Position numbers and translations under genes: made by a program. A stretch of DNA of 64,000 nt, taken from positions 1 through 64,000 of the forward strand of contig JAYOKZ010000006.1 of the NCBI GenBank assembly GCA_038120095.1. The letters run 5' to 3'. This DNA comes from UBA2589 sp038120095. GTDB taxonomy: Bacteria; Gemmatimonadota; Gemmatimonadetes; Longimicrobiales; Gaopeijiaceae. Below, one piece after another: positions 9,736 to 18,069 of the stretch. Numbering within the stretch: the first letter of the stretch is position 1; each line of letters begins with the position of its first letter. A model generated the notes under the pieces. The model made no database searches. It saw only the letters and a list, made by a program, of their open reading frames with translations, and had not been told where the DNA came from.

Positions 9736-10004
9736 GAATCCGTCTTCTCCGGGGTGCCGACCATGGAAACCTCGAAGTCTTCGGTCACGGGGTTGGCGAG
9801 GAGCTTGCGGCACATGGCGTCTGCCGCCTCGAGCGCGGCGTCCGCGGATTCCGCATCGATATCGATGTAGATCGCCTTACCCACACGTACATCGTTGACG
9901 CCTTCCCAACCGAGGGAGTTGAGCGAGTGGTGGATGGCTTTCCCTTGAGGGTCGAGAAGCCCGGGGCGGGGCTTCACGCGAACTTCGAGACGGTACTGAC
10001 TCAC
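9732..10004 (-). CDS. purS: Phosphoribosylformylglycinamidine synthase subunit PurS
   Basis: Small 90-residue partner that bridges PurL and PurQ and helps ammonia transfer. The sequence follows the PurS pattern: an N-terminal beta strand YRLEVRVKPRPGLLDPQG, then the GWEGVNDVRVGKAIYIDID core and a C-terminal NPVTEDFEVSM. It overlaps pssA by 4 nt upstream and purQ by 4 nt downstream. Presence of purS confirms the three-subunit type of FGAM synthase. Confidence 0.95.
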   Translation of the reverse strand: MSQYRLEVRVKPRPGLLDPQGKAIHHSLNSLGWEGVNDVRVGKAIYIDIDAESADAALEAADAMCRKLLANPVTEDFEVSMVGTPEKTDS

Positions 10005-10897
10005 GCTTGTTCCTCCAGACCTTGAACAGAGTCGGGGGTGGGTTGGGAATCGAGGTTGAGATGTGCGGCCCCCTGAGGGACCAGGTCGCCGTAGTCCAGA
10101 TCACGGACTTCGGCCCGGGCACCGGCTTCGCCCTCCTCTTCGTCGAGGAGGGGGTCCCCACCGGGAATGCGGTCGAGGAAGCCCAGAAACACTGACTTGA
10201 CGAGCCCCCACGCGATGTAAAGGACCAGTACCGTGAAGAAGTAGTACTCGGGCACGGAGAGGGCGGTAAAGATCGCCACGAACATGATGACCGTGTTGAT
10301 GATTCCCCGGGCGGTACGAAGTCCGATCTTCGAGACCTTGCCGTAGGGGACGTGGCTGACCATCAGCACGGCGAGCAGCACCATGCCCACGCCCATGATC
10401 TGCTGCCACGGCAAATCGGCCAGATGCGTGGCGAAAATGCTCGTCTGGCTGAATGGATAGAAGGATGCGAGCGCCATTCCCGCAGAGGGCGACGGAAGGC
10501 CGTGAAAATGACGCTTTGCCTCGCCCCCCTGTTCGATGTTGAACCGGGCGAGGCGAACCACGACCGCAGTGATGTATACGAACGAAAGCACCCAGCTCCA
10601 CTGAGCATCCGCAAAAAAGAGCGCGAACATGATGTAGCCGGGGGCAACACCGAATGAGACCGCGTCCACCAGAGAGTCAAGCTCCGCCCCGAACGCCGAG
10701 CCGGTTCGGGTGAGGCGCGCCACACTCCCGTCGAGCATGTCCAGAATGCCGGCAATGATGATGCACCATCCGGCCCACATGAAATCACCCCGGGATACCG
10801 ACACCATCGCGTAGACGCCGAAGAAGAGGTTCCCGAGGGTGAATGCGGACGGGAGAATGATGACCCCGCGCTGGAGGGTCTGCCGGCGTCCCGGCAT
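10001..10897 (-). CDS. pssA: CDP-diacylglycerol-serine O-phosphatidyltransferase
   Basis: Integral membrane enzyme making phosphatidylserine from CDP-diacylglycerol and serine. The CDP-alcohol phosphotransferase signature DG-x2-AR-x8-G-x3-D-x3-D is seen starting at residue 56 (DGSVARLTRTGSAFGAELDS, then LVD). About six to eight hydrophobic segments span residues 12-230. The last about 50 residues are acidic and probably disordered, a cytoplasmic tail not needed for catalysis. The gene directly follows psd (TGATG overlap of 1 nt), so both steps to phosphatidylethanolamine are made together. Confidence 0.93.
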   Translation of the reverse strand: MPGRRQTLQRGVIILPSAFTLGNLFFGVYAMVSVSRGDFMWAGWCIIIAGILDMLDGSVARLTRTGSAFGAELDSLVDAVSFGVAPGYIMFALFFADAQWSWVLSFVYITAVVVRLARFNIEQGGEAKRHFHGLPSPSAGMALASFYPFSQTSIFATHLADLPWQQIMGVGMVLLAVLMVSHVPYGKVSKIGLRTARGIINTVIMFVAIFTALSVPEYYFFTVLVLYIAWGLVKSVFLGFLDRIPGGDPLLDEEEGEAGARAEVRDLDYGDLVPQGAAHLNLDSQPTPDSVQGLEEQA

Positions 10898-11601
10898 CAG
10901 GCCTCCTCGGCGCGCATCCGCGCCATCGGGGTCGAGCCTACGGTCAAGCGATCGCCGACCGAACAGAGGATCTCCCAGTGAGGTGGAAGGAAGAGGTCCA
11001 CGCGCGAGCCGAATCGGATCAGGCCGAAGCGATGCCCTCGCTGCAGGGTGTCGCCCTCGTTGGGATCCGTGATGATCCGGCGCGCGACGAGTCCTGCGAT
11101 CTGCTTTACCAGAACCTTCCCGTGCTCCGTCACGATCCCGAGCGACGCCTGCTCGTTGTCCTCGGACGCCTTGTCCGCCCAGGCGACGGCATAGGCGCCC
11201 GGCCGGTACACTTTGAGACCCACCGTTCCCGAGACGGGTGACCGCTGAACGTGCACGTCGAAGACGCTCAGGAAGATGGAGATCTTTCTGGCCGCCCCGC
11301 CGATGAAGGCCGGCTCCTCCACATCTTCAATCCGGATCACCTTTCCCTGGCCCGGCGCGACCACGAGAGCCTGGTCTTCCGGTACGTCTGGCTCAGGGTT
11401 CCGAAAAAACCAGAGAACAAAGACGGAGAACACGGCCATGGCCCAACCGGCCATGGCAAGTGCGATCTCCGCGGCTCCCGGGGAGAGATGAAGCTCCTCC
11501 GAGCTGCCGGGCACGCCCACCAGCCACGAGCCTGTGAAGCAGGCACCCGCGAGGAAAACGCTCGCCGCAGCGAACGGGATTCCCTCGCGGGCGATCTTCA
11601 A
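10897..11601 (-). CDS. psd: Phosphatidylserine decarboxylase proenzyme (short, archaeal-type)
   Basis: Converts phosphatidylserine to phosphatidylethanolamine with a pyruvoyl cofactor made by self-cleavage. At 234 residues it belongs to the short class. One or two N-terminal hydrophobic segments (about residues 8-30 and 45-65) anchor it to the membrane. FLSVFDVHVQRSPVSG carries the family histidine, and GLIRFGSRVD near residue 195 contains the Gly-Ser pair at which the chain is expected to split, giving the pyruvoyl group on the alpha chain. It overlaps purC by 4 nt upstream and pssA by 1 nt downstream, so phospholipid and purine genes are interleaved in one operon. Confidence 0.94.
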   Translation of the reverse strand: MKIAREGIPFAAASVFLAGACFTGSWLVGVPGSSEELHLSPGAAEIALAMAGWAMAVFSVFVLWFFRNPEPDVPEDQALVVAPGQGKVIRIEDVEEPAFIGGAARKISIFLSVFDVHVQRSPVSGTVGLKVYRPGAYAVAWADKASEDNEQASLGIVTEHGKVLVKQIAGLVARRIITDPNEGDTLQRGHRFGLIRFGSRVDLFLPPHWEILCSVGDRLTVGSTPMARMRAEEA

Positions 11602-12539
11602 CGGTCGTCCCCGAAGAGCGGAGGCTGATAGTCGGAGAGAGCCGTACCGGTGAGCCGCTTGAACACGTCCTTGTAACGCTCGGACGATTCATGGACCACC
11701 TCGTCGGGCAGGTCCGGCGGTGGCGGACTCTTGTCCCAGTCCAGGGTCTCGAGCCAGTCACGCACCGGTTGTTTGTCGAGTGAGGGCTGACCTCGTCCGA
11801 TCCCGTAGCTCTCCTTCGGCCAGAACCGTGATGAGTCGGGCGTCAGTACTTCGTCGATGAGCATCAGCTCCCCGTCCTTGTGGCCGAATTCGAACTTGGT
11901 GTCGGCAAGGATGATGTCACTCTTCTCTGCGACATCACGGCCGAAACCGTAGATCTCCAGGGAAAGATCCTTAAGCCGGTCGGCCAGATCGTCTCCGAGG
12001 ATCTCCTTCGTCTGACCGAAGGTGATGTTCTCGTCGTGTTCGCCCTGTTGGGCCTTGGTCGCCGGCGAAAAGATCGCCGGATCCAGACGCTGACTCTCCT
12101 GGAGTCCTTCCGCGAGAGGCTCACTCGCCAGTGTGCCACTCTGCTTGTACTCCTTCCACGCGGAGCCCGAGATGTAACCGCGGACCACGCACTCGACGAG
12201 GACAGGGTCCGTCTTGTGAACGAGCATCGCTCGCCGCGCCCACTGATCCCGGGTAGCCGCGAGCTCCGGGTGCCGTGCGATGATGCGCTCGGGGTCGACG
12301 GCGATCAGGTGGTGAGACAGTTGATCATTCAGCTGGTCGAGCCACCACGCGGTGATCTGGGTAAGAACCTCGCCCTTGTGAGGAATGGGCTGAGGCAGGA
12401 CGACGTCAAACGCGCTCACCCGATCACTCGCGATCATGAGCAGAGTTTCCGAGTTCACCTCATAGACGTCCCTGACTTTGCCTCGGTGGAGGAGGGGCAG
12501 GGGAAGCTGCGATTCGTGCACGAGATTGGGATCAGACAT
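11598..12539 (-). CDS. purC: Phosphoribosylaminoimidazole-succinocarboxamide synthase
   Basis: SAICAR synthase, joins CAIR and aspartate with ATP in purine synthesis. The N-terminal GKVRDVYEV nucleotide-binding motif begins at about residue 20. The SGSAWKEY and later DTKFEFG segments are also characteristic. The 313-residue length with a longer C-terminus matches the larger form of the enzyme rather than the 240-residue Bacillus form. The start codon lies within the last 8 nt of purB, and the stop overlaps the psd start by 4 nt. Confidence 0.95.
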   Translation of the reverse strand: MSDPNLVHESQLPLPLLHRGKVRDVYEVNSETLLMIASDRVSAFDVVLPQPIPHKGEVLTQITAWWLDQLNDQLSHHLIAVDPERIIARHPELAATRDQWARRAMLVHKTDPVLVECVVRGYISGSAWKEYKQSGTLASEPLAEGLQESQRLDPAIFSPATKAQQGEHDENITFGQTKEILGDDLADRLKDLSLEIYGFGRDVAEKSDIILADTKFEFGHKDGELMLIDEVLTPDSSRFWPKESYGIGRGQPSLDKQPVRDWLETLDWDKSPPPPDLPDEVVHESSERYKDVFKRLTGTALSDYQPPLFGDDR

Positions 12540-13971
12540 GGAGTGTCGGAGCCTCGAGGTTCAGGGTGTTGGAGCGGTGCTTTTCGAGGACGGGGCTGAC
12601 GGCGCGCTCGATGAATCGTTCGACCTGAGACGGCGCGCGTCCCACGAAGCGCATGGGGTCGACCATCGCCTCGAGTTCGTCGGAGCGGAGGCCAAACGAG
12701 TCGTCCCCTGCGATCCGATCGAGCAGATCTGCATCAGCACCTTCCTCCTTCATGCGCCTTGCGGCGGCCATCGAATGCTGTCGGATCGACTCGTGCAGCT
12801 CCTGACGATCCCCGCCTTTCGCGACGGCGTGCATCAAGATCGTCTCTGTCGCCATGAAGGGAAGGTGCTCGGCAAGATTCCGGCGAACGACTTCGGGATT
12901 CACGATCAGGCGCCGTGAAACGTTCTCCAGGAGGACGAGGCAGCCGTCGAGCGCGAGGAATGCGTCGGGGACCGAAACCCTGCGGTTTGCGGAGTCGTCC
13001 AGCGTCCGTTCCAGCCACTGTGTCGCAGCCGTGAACGCCGGGTCGATGGACAGGGTGATCACGTGTCGGGCCAGCGCGCAGATGCGCTCTGCTCGCATTG
13101 GATTGCGCTTGTACGGCATCGCGGACGAGCCGATCTGTTCGGCCTCGAAGGGTTCCTCGACCTCCCGGAGGTGGGCGAGGATCCGAAGGTCGTGACCGAT
13201 CTTGGAGACCGAGGCGGCGGCGCCGGCAAGTGAGGCCTGCACCGCGTAATCGACCTTTCGGGTATAGGTCTGCCCGCTGACCGGGTACGTCGACGCGAAT
13301 CCCATCCGTTTTCCGACCGCCAGGTCGAGCGCGTCCACCTTGTCGTGGTCGCCCGCGAACAATTCGAGGAAGGACGCCTGGGTACCGGTCGTCCCTCTCA
13401 CACCCCGAAATCGGAGCACCCCGATCCGATGATCGAGCTCCTCGATGTCGAGGAGGAGGTCCTGGATCCAGAGGGTCGCCCGCTTGCCGACCGTGGTTGG
13501 CTGAGCAGGCTGGAAGTGCGTGTATCCCAGCGTTGGGAGGGAGGCATGGTCGCGAGCGAACTCGGTCAGCGCCTCGACGCAACGAAGCAGACGTGCTCGG
13601 ACGAGTTCCAACGCATCCCTGTGGAGAATCAGATCCGTGTTGTCACCGATGAATGCGCTGGTCGCACCGAGATGAATGATCCCCTTTGCAGCCGGGGCGT
13701 CGTCACCGAACAGATGCACATGCGCCATGACATCGTGCCGGAAGCGTTTCTCGTATTCGGCGGCCCTGTCGAGATCGAGCGTGTCGACGGCCGCGCGCAT
13801 CTGCGCGATCGCTTCGTCGGAGATCTCGAGTCCGAGCTCGGCTTCACTTTCCGCGAGCGCGATCCACAGGCGGCGCCATGTCCCGAAGCGTCGAGCCGGT
13901 GAAAAAATCTTCTGCATCTCCCGGGATGCGTATCGATCCGAGAGTGGGTGCATGTAACGATCGAGATCCAA
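12532..13971 (-). CDS. purB: Adenylosuccinate lyase
   Basis: Cleaves SAICAR and adenylosuccinate, releasing fumarate, so it acts twice in purine synthesis. The fumarase/aspartase-superfamily signature GSSAMPYKRNP lies near residue 280, and the HLGATSAFIGDNTD region near residue 100 contributes active-site residues. The start given is a TTG directly abutting the stop of the upstream protease gene; an ATG six codons further in (at 13953) is the alternative. The longer form keeps the DRYMHPLSDRYAS opening seen in relatives. Length 479 residues is normal for this clade. Confidence 0.94.
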   Translation of the reverse strand: MDLDRYMHPLSDRYASREMQKIFSPARRFGTWRRLWIALAESEAELGLEISDEAIAQMRAAVDTLDLDRAAEYEKRFRHDVMAHVHLFGDDAPAAKGIIHLGATSAFIGDNTDLILHRDALELVRARLLRCVEALTEFARDHASLPTLGYTHFQPAQPTTVGKRATLWIQDLLLDIEELDHRIGVLRFRGVRGTTGTQASFLELFAGDHDKVDALDLAVGKRMGFASTYPVSGQTYTRKVDYAVQASLAGAAASVSKIGHDLRILAHLREVEEPFEAEQIGSSAMPYKRNPMRAERICALARHVITLSIDPAFTAATQWLERTLDDSANRRVSVPDAFLALDGCLVLLENVSRRLIVNPEVVRRNLAEHLPFMATETILMHAVAKGGDRQELHESIRQHSMAAARRMKEEGADADLLDRIAGDDSFGLRSDELEAMVDPMRFVGRAPSQVERFIERAVSPVLEKHRSNTLNLEAPTLHV

Positions 13972-15408
13972 CTAACCCCTCCAGTAGAGGCTGGTCGTGT
14001 AATAACGGTTGGCGCGCTCAAGGTAGACGACGATCCGGCCCTGTTGGCCGGTCAGGGCCTCGAAGAACGCTGCGGCGTCGTCCGCGGTTCGAATCCGGCT
14101 GCGATTCATCTGAATGATCACGTCGCCCGGCTGCAGCCGGGTGCGAGTGGCGAGCTCTCCCGATATGTCCGCGATCAACGCCCCGGCGTCACTGCTGAGC
14201 CCGAGTTCGCCCTGAATCTGAGGCGAGACGGAGATGAGTTGGATGTCTCGGAAGAGGGTGACGCGAGCGGCGGTCGTGGAAGGAAACGGCACCGCTTCAA
14301 GACCGATCACGCGTGACTGTCCTTCAACCTCCACCGCCAGCTCGTCATGGGCCCGCAGGTCGAGCAAAACGCCCTCCCAGTCGAGCGGACCGGAGAGTGG
14401 TCGACGGTTGGCACGCAGGAGGATGTCCCCGGGCTGCAATGCCGCCTCGTCTGCGGGAGACCCTTCGGCCACGCGACTGATTCGCACCCCACGTGTGCGG
14501 CCCCATGCATCAGCGTCGACGGGTTCGACGTCGATTCCGACCCAGGCCCGCCGGATCTCCCCGAACTGGAGGAAATCGTTCGCGATCTGAAGCGCACGGT
14601 CGATGGGGATCGCAAAACCGAGACCCTCGCTACCGCCACTCCGAGAAATGATCGAGGCGTTGATTCCGATCACCTCGCCGGCTCCGTTGACGAGCGCGCC
14701 ACCGGAGTTTCCCGGGTTGATGGCCGCATCAGTCTGAATCATGCCGAAGTAGAAGCCCTCATCCTCGGAGGACGGAGCGATGTTCCGGTCAACGGCCGAG
14801 ATCACCCCGGTGGTCACCGTGGGTTCGCTGTCGGCAACGTAATTTCCGAGGGGATTGCCGATCGCGATCGCCCACTCTCCGATCATCAGACCACTCGCAC
14901 TGCCCACGGGAGCGACGGGCAGGTCCACGTCCGAAATGCGCAGAACTGCGATGTCGGCGACCGGATCCGACCCGATGACTACGGCGTCCAGGTCGCGCCC
15001 GTCGGCCAGGGTCACCTTGATCTGAGACGCACCACTGATGACGTGGTCGTTCGTGATCACGATCCCATCCGTGCTGACGATCACCCCGGAGCCGAATCCT
15101 GCGCTTCTCTGCTGGGCACCCGGCGGCAGGATCATGCTCTCCCACATCGTTCGCGGGCGCACTCGACTGGTTCGAAGGACGTTCACGCTGACGACCGCGG
15201 GGGCGACGCGGGCCGTCGCGCGCACGATGGCCGTCATACGGCTCTCGTCGATGGTCGGGGATCTGTCGTCAGCCGGAATGCTCAGGCTGTCAGACGACCT
15301 CGGCATGGTCGAAGATCCCGCCTGAGAAGACGCCGTGCTCGGGTGACAGGCACCGGAGACCAGACCGACCACAGCGGCGAGCACGAGACGACAGGCTCCC
15401 TCCCTCAT
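13972..15408 (-). CDS. HtrA/DegP-like periplasmic trypsin-fold serine protease with two PDZ domains
   Basis: A 478-residue exported protease, probably for quality control of envelope proteins. The start at 15408 begins a signal peptide ending in SGAC, so it could be a lipoprotein, although the lipobox is not ideal. The catalytic triad is visible as ITNDHVISG (His), DPVADIAVLRI (Asp) and NPGNSGGALVN (Ser). Two PDZ-like regions follow (about residues 285-370 and 385-470). It sits between tal and purB, 1 nt after tal and directly abutting purB, so a stress protease is transcribed inside a nucleotide-synthesis operon. Other HtrA family names (DegQ, DegS) cannot be separated from sequence. Confidence 0.9.
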   Translation of the reverse strand: MREGACRLVLAAVVGLVSGACHPSTASSQAGSSTMPRSSDSLSIPADDRSPTIDESRMTAIVRATARVAPAVVSVNVLRTSRVRPRTMWESMILPPGAQQRSAGFGSGVIVSTDGIVITNDHVISGASQIKVTLADGRDLDAVVIGSDPVADIAVLRISDVDLPVAPVGSASGLMIGEWAIAIGNPLGNYVADSEPTVTTGVISAVDRNIAPSSEDEGFYFGMIQTDAAINPGNSGGALVNGAGEVIGINASIISRSGGSEGLGFAIPIDRALQIANDFLQFGEIRRAWVGIDVEPVDADAWGRTRGVRISRVAEGSPADEAALQPGDILLRANRRPLSGPLDWEGVLLDLRAHDELAVEVEGQSRVIGLEAVPFPSTTAARVTLFRDIQLISVSPQIQGELGLSSDAGALIADISGELATRTRLQPGDVIIQMNRSRIRTADDAAAFFEALTGQQGRIVVYLERANRYYTTSLYWRG

Positions 15409-15409
15409 G

Positions 15410-16063
15410 CTAGATCGCGGTGCCTGCGGCATCCCAATCCTTGAGAAAGGCGGCGAGGCCCTTGTCGGTCAATGGATGCTGGCTCAACTGCCACAGGACC
15501 TTGGGCGGTAGTGTGCAGCAGTCCGCTCCGATCAGCATGCATTCGACGACGTGCATCGGGTGGCGAAGTGACGCAGCCAGGATTTCGGTGTCGAAACCGT
15601 AATTGTCGTACACCTGTCGGATCTGTCCGATCAGCTGCATGCCCTCACCGGAAATGTCGTCCAGTCGGCCCACGAAGGGTGAGATGAACGTCGCTCCGGC
15701 CTTGGCCGCCAGCAGCGCCTGAGACACTGAGAAGCAGAGCGTGACGTTGACCTTGTGACCCTCCGTCACCAGGTCGCTGCAGGCCTTCAGACCATCCTCC
15801 GTGAGCGGAACCTTCACCACCGCGTTTTCGTGGATGGAAGCCAGCTTACGGCCTTCCTCGACCATGGTCGCGCGATCCACGGCGACGACTTCGAGGGAGA
15901 CCGGGCCATCAACCGATTCGCAGATCTCCCGGTACATCGAGGTCACGTCGCCGTCGGCCACTTTCGCTACCAGGGATGGGTTCGTCGTGATCCCGTCGAT
16001 CAGACCCGCATCGGCCGCGCGCCGGATCTCCGAGAGGTCAGCGGTATCGAGGAATATTTTCAT
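15410..16063 (-). CDS. tal: Transaldolase, short (TalC/fructose-6-phosphate aldolase-like) form
   Basis: A 217-residue class I aldolase-fold protein of the small transaldolase subfamily. The opening KIFLDTADLSEIRRA and GITTNPSL are diagnostic, and the Schiff-base lysine is in VVKVPLTEDG near residue 85. The family includes true transaldolase of the pentose phosphate pathway and fructose-6-phosphate aldolase, which differ at few residues; transaldolase is more likely in an operon that needs ribose 5-phosphate for purines. It overlaps truA by 4 nt and is followed after 1 nt by the HtrA gene. Confidence 0.93.
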   Translation of the reverse strand: MKIFLDTADLSEIRRAADAGLIDGITTNPSLVAKVADGDVTSMYREICESVDGPVSLEVVAVDRATMVEEGRKLASIHENAVVKVPLTEDGLKACSDLVTEGHKVNVTLCFSVSQALLAAKAGATFISPFVGRLDDISGEGMQLIGQIRQVYDNYGFDTEILAASLRHPMHVVECMLIGADCCTLPPKVLWQLSQHPLTDKGLAAFLKDWDAAGTAI

Positions 16064-16899
16064 CGTGGCAGGGGGCTCCTGGTCCGTTCGGTGGTTGGGA
16101 GAGTATCAACGGTGCTGCCGCGGTCGCCCGGGTACGTGACCCGATGCAGGAAAAGTCCTGTCGACGGGGCCGGTGCCGAGGTCGTCAGTTCGTGCGGTGA
16201 GACGAGTAATCTAGCCATATCCTCGAGCGGGCGCCGACCGCTTCCGATGTCGACCATCGTGCCCGTCAGGTATCGGACCATGTGGTGCAGATAGCGATCG
16301 GCCGTGATGGTGAAACGCATCCCGAGTTCGGTGTCGCTCCACCCGGCAGCATGAATGTCGCACCACGTTCCTCGCTCGGGCTGACCGGCCTTGGCGAACG
16401 CTTCGAAGGAGTGTTTTCCCACGATCAGGGTGGCCGCCTGACCGAGAAGGTTCCGGTCAAGGGTCGGCCGGCGCCCTCCGGGTTTCATCAGGGGCCAGCA
16501 CCAACGCCTGTGGAAGGGTGAGGCCGACTGGGCCGCGAGGCCGATTTCGTAGCGATATGTCCGGTCGATGGCATCATACCGGGCGTGGAAATCGGCCGTG
16601 GTGCGGGTGATCGCCTCGATCCATATATCGTCCGAGAGGACCGAGTTGAGAGATTTCTGCAGTTGCCCCGCAGTCCATGAGGACGGCATGTCGACGGACG
16701 CGACCTGGCCGGTCGCGTGGACGCCCGTGTCGGTGCGCCCGGACCCTGTCACGGAGCGATGGGAATTGGCGAGCTTGGAGAGGGCGGCCTCGAGCGTTCC
16801 CTGAACCGTGCGTTGGTCGGGCTGCACCTGCCAGCCGTGAAATGCCGCGCCGTCGTAATGGATGGTCAGGCGAAAACGGAGGGAGTCAGGAGCGTCCAC
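16060..16899 (-). CDS. truA: tRNA pseudouridine(38-40) synthase
   Basis: Makes pseudouridine at positions 38-40 of the tRNA anticodon stem. The catalytic aspartate is in GSGRTDTGVHA, and YDAIDRTYRYEI and GKHSFEAF are further family motifs. The 279-residue length is typical. The start is GTG at 16899, directly preceded by a promoter-like sequence so close that the message may have no leader. It is the first gene of the eleven-gene block ending with purF. Confidence 0.95.
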   Translation of the reverse strand: MDAPDSLRFRLTIHYDGAAFHGWQVQPDQRTVQGTLEAALSKLANSHRSVTGSGRTDTGVHATGQVASVDMPSSWTAGQLQKSLNSVLSDDIWIEAITRTTADFHARYDAIDRTYRYEIGLAAQSASPFHRRWCWPLMKPGGRRPTLDRNLLGQAATLIVGKHSFEAFAKAGQPERGTWCDIHAAGWSDTELGMRFTITADRYLHHMVRYLTGTMVDIGSGRRPLEDMARLLVSPHELTTSAPAPSTGLFLHRVTYPGDRGSTVDTLPTTERTRSPLPR

Positions 16900-16905
16900 T
16901 TCGAC

Positions 16906-16934
16906 AAGGTAGCGAGCCTCAGGAGCCCGTCCAA
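16906..16934 (-). promoter_or_regulatory. Candidate promoter of the truA-to-purF operon, possibly leaderless
   Basis: On the minus strand TTGGAC (16934-16929) is followed by a 17-nt spacer and TACCTT (16911-16906). The -10 box ends only 6 nt before the truA GTG, so a transcript starting at normal distance would begin at or near the start codon. The assignment rests on sequence resemblance alone. Confidence 0.35.
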
Positions 16935-16979
16935 GCGGGGGTCGAGTTCCGTCTTCTGGCTAGGGCAGGGCGCCCCAGA

Positions 16980-17009
16980 TTGACCGAAAAGGCCTGCGGT
17001 CATTAGCCT
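16980..17009 (+). promoter_or_regulatory. Candidate trpD promoter
   Basis: TTGACC (16980-16985), an 18-nt spacer and TAGCCT (17004-17009) lie 34 nt before the trpD ATG. The -35 box matches the sigma-70 consensus at five of six positions; the -10 keeps the TA-N3-T pattern seen at the other promoter candidates in this window. It overlaps an inverted repeat (16984-17014). Confidence 0.45.
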
Positions 17010-17014
17010 TTCGG
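16984..17014. repeat. Inverted repeat over the trpD promoter
   Basis: CCGAAAAGGC (16984-16993) and GCCTTTCGG (17006-17014) are complementary apart from one bulged A, separated by 12 nt. The arms cover the end of the -35 and the whole -10 box, so this could be an operator for a dimeric repressor. It could also act as an RNA hairpin if transcription starts upstream. Confidence 0.5.
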
Positions 17015-17043
17015 CCCTCTCTCGCCCTTCGCGGACCTTATCG

Positions 17044-18069
17044 ATGACCGAACGCAGTTTTACGCACTTGCTCGAGCGCGTAGCAGAGGGGCAAGACCTC
17101 ACTGCTTCCGAGGCCGAGGCCGCCTTCGATTCGTTCATGGATGGGAGTGCGACGGAGATCCAGATGGCGGGACTGCTCGTCGGCCTCAGGGCCAAGGGTC
17201 TCGCACCCTCCGAAGTCGCCGGGGGTGTGCGTGCACTCCGGACCGCGATGGTGCCCGTCGCCTCATCTGATCCGGACGTGCTGGTGGACACAGCGGGCAC
17301 GGGTGGCGGAACCGTCACCACCTTCAACATCTCTACGGCCGCGGCGTTCGTCGTGGCCGGGGCAGGGGTGCCGGTCGCCAAACACGGCAACCGTTCGTTT
17401 ACCTCGAGAAGTGGGAGTGCCGATGTGCTCGAGGCACTGGGCGTCACAATCGACCTGACGCCGGACCGGATGGCGGATGTTCTCGAGGACGCGGGTATCG
17501 TCTTCATGTTTGCCCCGCTGCTTCATCCCGCCATGCGACATGTCGGCCCTGTGCGTCGCGGATTGGGAATCCGCACCGTGATGAACATCCTCGGCCCGCT
17601 CACGAACCCGGCCGGAGCGCGCAGGCAGGTCGTCGGCGTAGCGGATGCTGGCCTGCTGGATCTGATCCCGGGTGCGCTGCAGGAGCTGGGGCACATTCGC
17701 GCGATGGTGGTGCATGGATCGCCCGGCCTCGATGAGGTAAGCCCTCTGGGCTCCACGCGTGTGGTCGAGCTCCGGAATGGAGAACTGCACGACTACGAGC
17801 TCTCGCTCGACGAACTCGGCGTAGCGCCGGTCGATGCCGATGAGATCGCCGGGGGGGAACCGAAGGACAACGCGGATACCGTGCGCTCGGTCTTGAACGG
17901 CCGACACGGTGCCGCGAGGACGGTGGTGGTCCTGAATGCGGCTTCGGCTCTTCTCGTTGCTGATCGAGCGGACGACTGGCACGCTGCGCTCTCGCTGGCC
18001 GAGGATACCATCGATTCGGGAGCGGCGTCGGACGCGCTTGAACGCCTCCGCGTCAGTACTTCCGGATGA
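17044..18069 (+). CDS. trpD: Anthranilate phosphoribosyltransferase
   Basis: Second step of tryptophan synthesis: anthranilate plus PRPP gives phosphoribosylanthranilate. The PRPP-binding GTGGGTVTTFNIST is near residue 83, followed by VAKHGNRSFTSRSGSADVLEALG-type anthranilate/PRPP contacts, and RRGLGIRTVMNILGPLTNPA. The protein has 341 residues, a normal length, and is not fused to a TrpG domain. The gene's 3' end overlaps the convergent lexA gene by 17 nt, so lexA separates it from the other trp genes. No trpE or trpG is present in the window. Confidence 0.95.
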   Translation: MTERSFTHLLERVAEGQDLTASEAEAAFDSFMDGSATEIQMAGLLVGLRAKGLAPSEVAGGVRALRTAMVPVASSDPDVLVDTAGTGGGTVTTFNISTAAAFVVAGAGVPVAKHGNRSFTSRSGSADVLEALGVTIDLTPDRMADVLEDAGIVFMFAPLLHPAMRHVGPVRRGLGIRTVMNILGPLTNPAGARRQVVGVADAGLLDLIPGALQELGHIRAMVVHGSPGLDEVSPLGSTRVVELRNGELHDYELSLDELGVAPVDADEIAGGEPKDNADTVRSVLNGRHGAARTVVVLNAASALLVADRADDWHAALSLAEDTIDSGAASDALERLRVSTSG

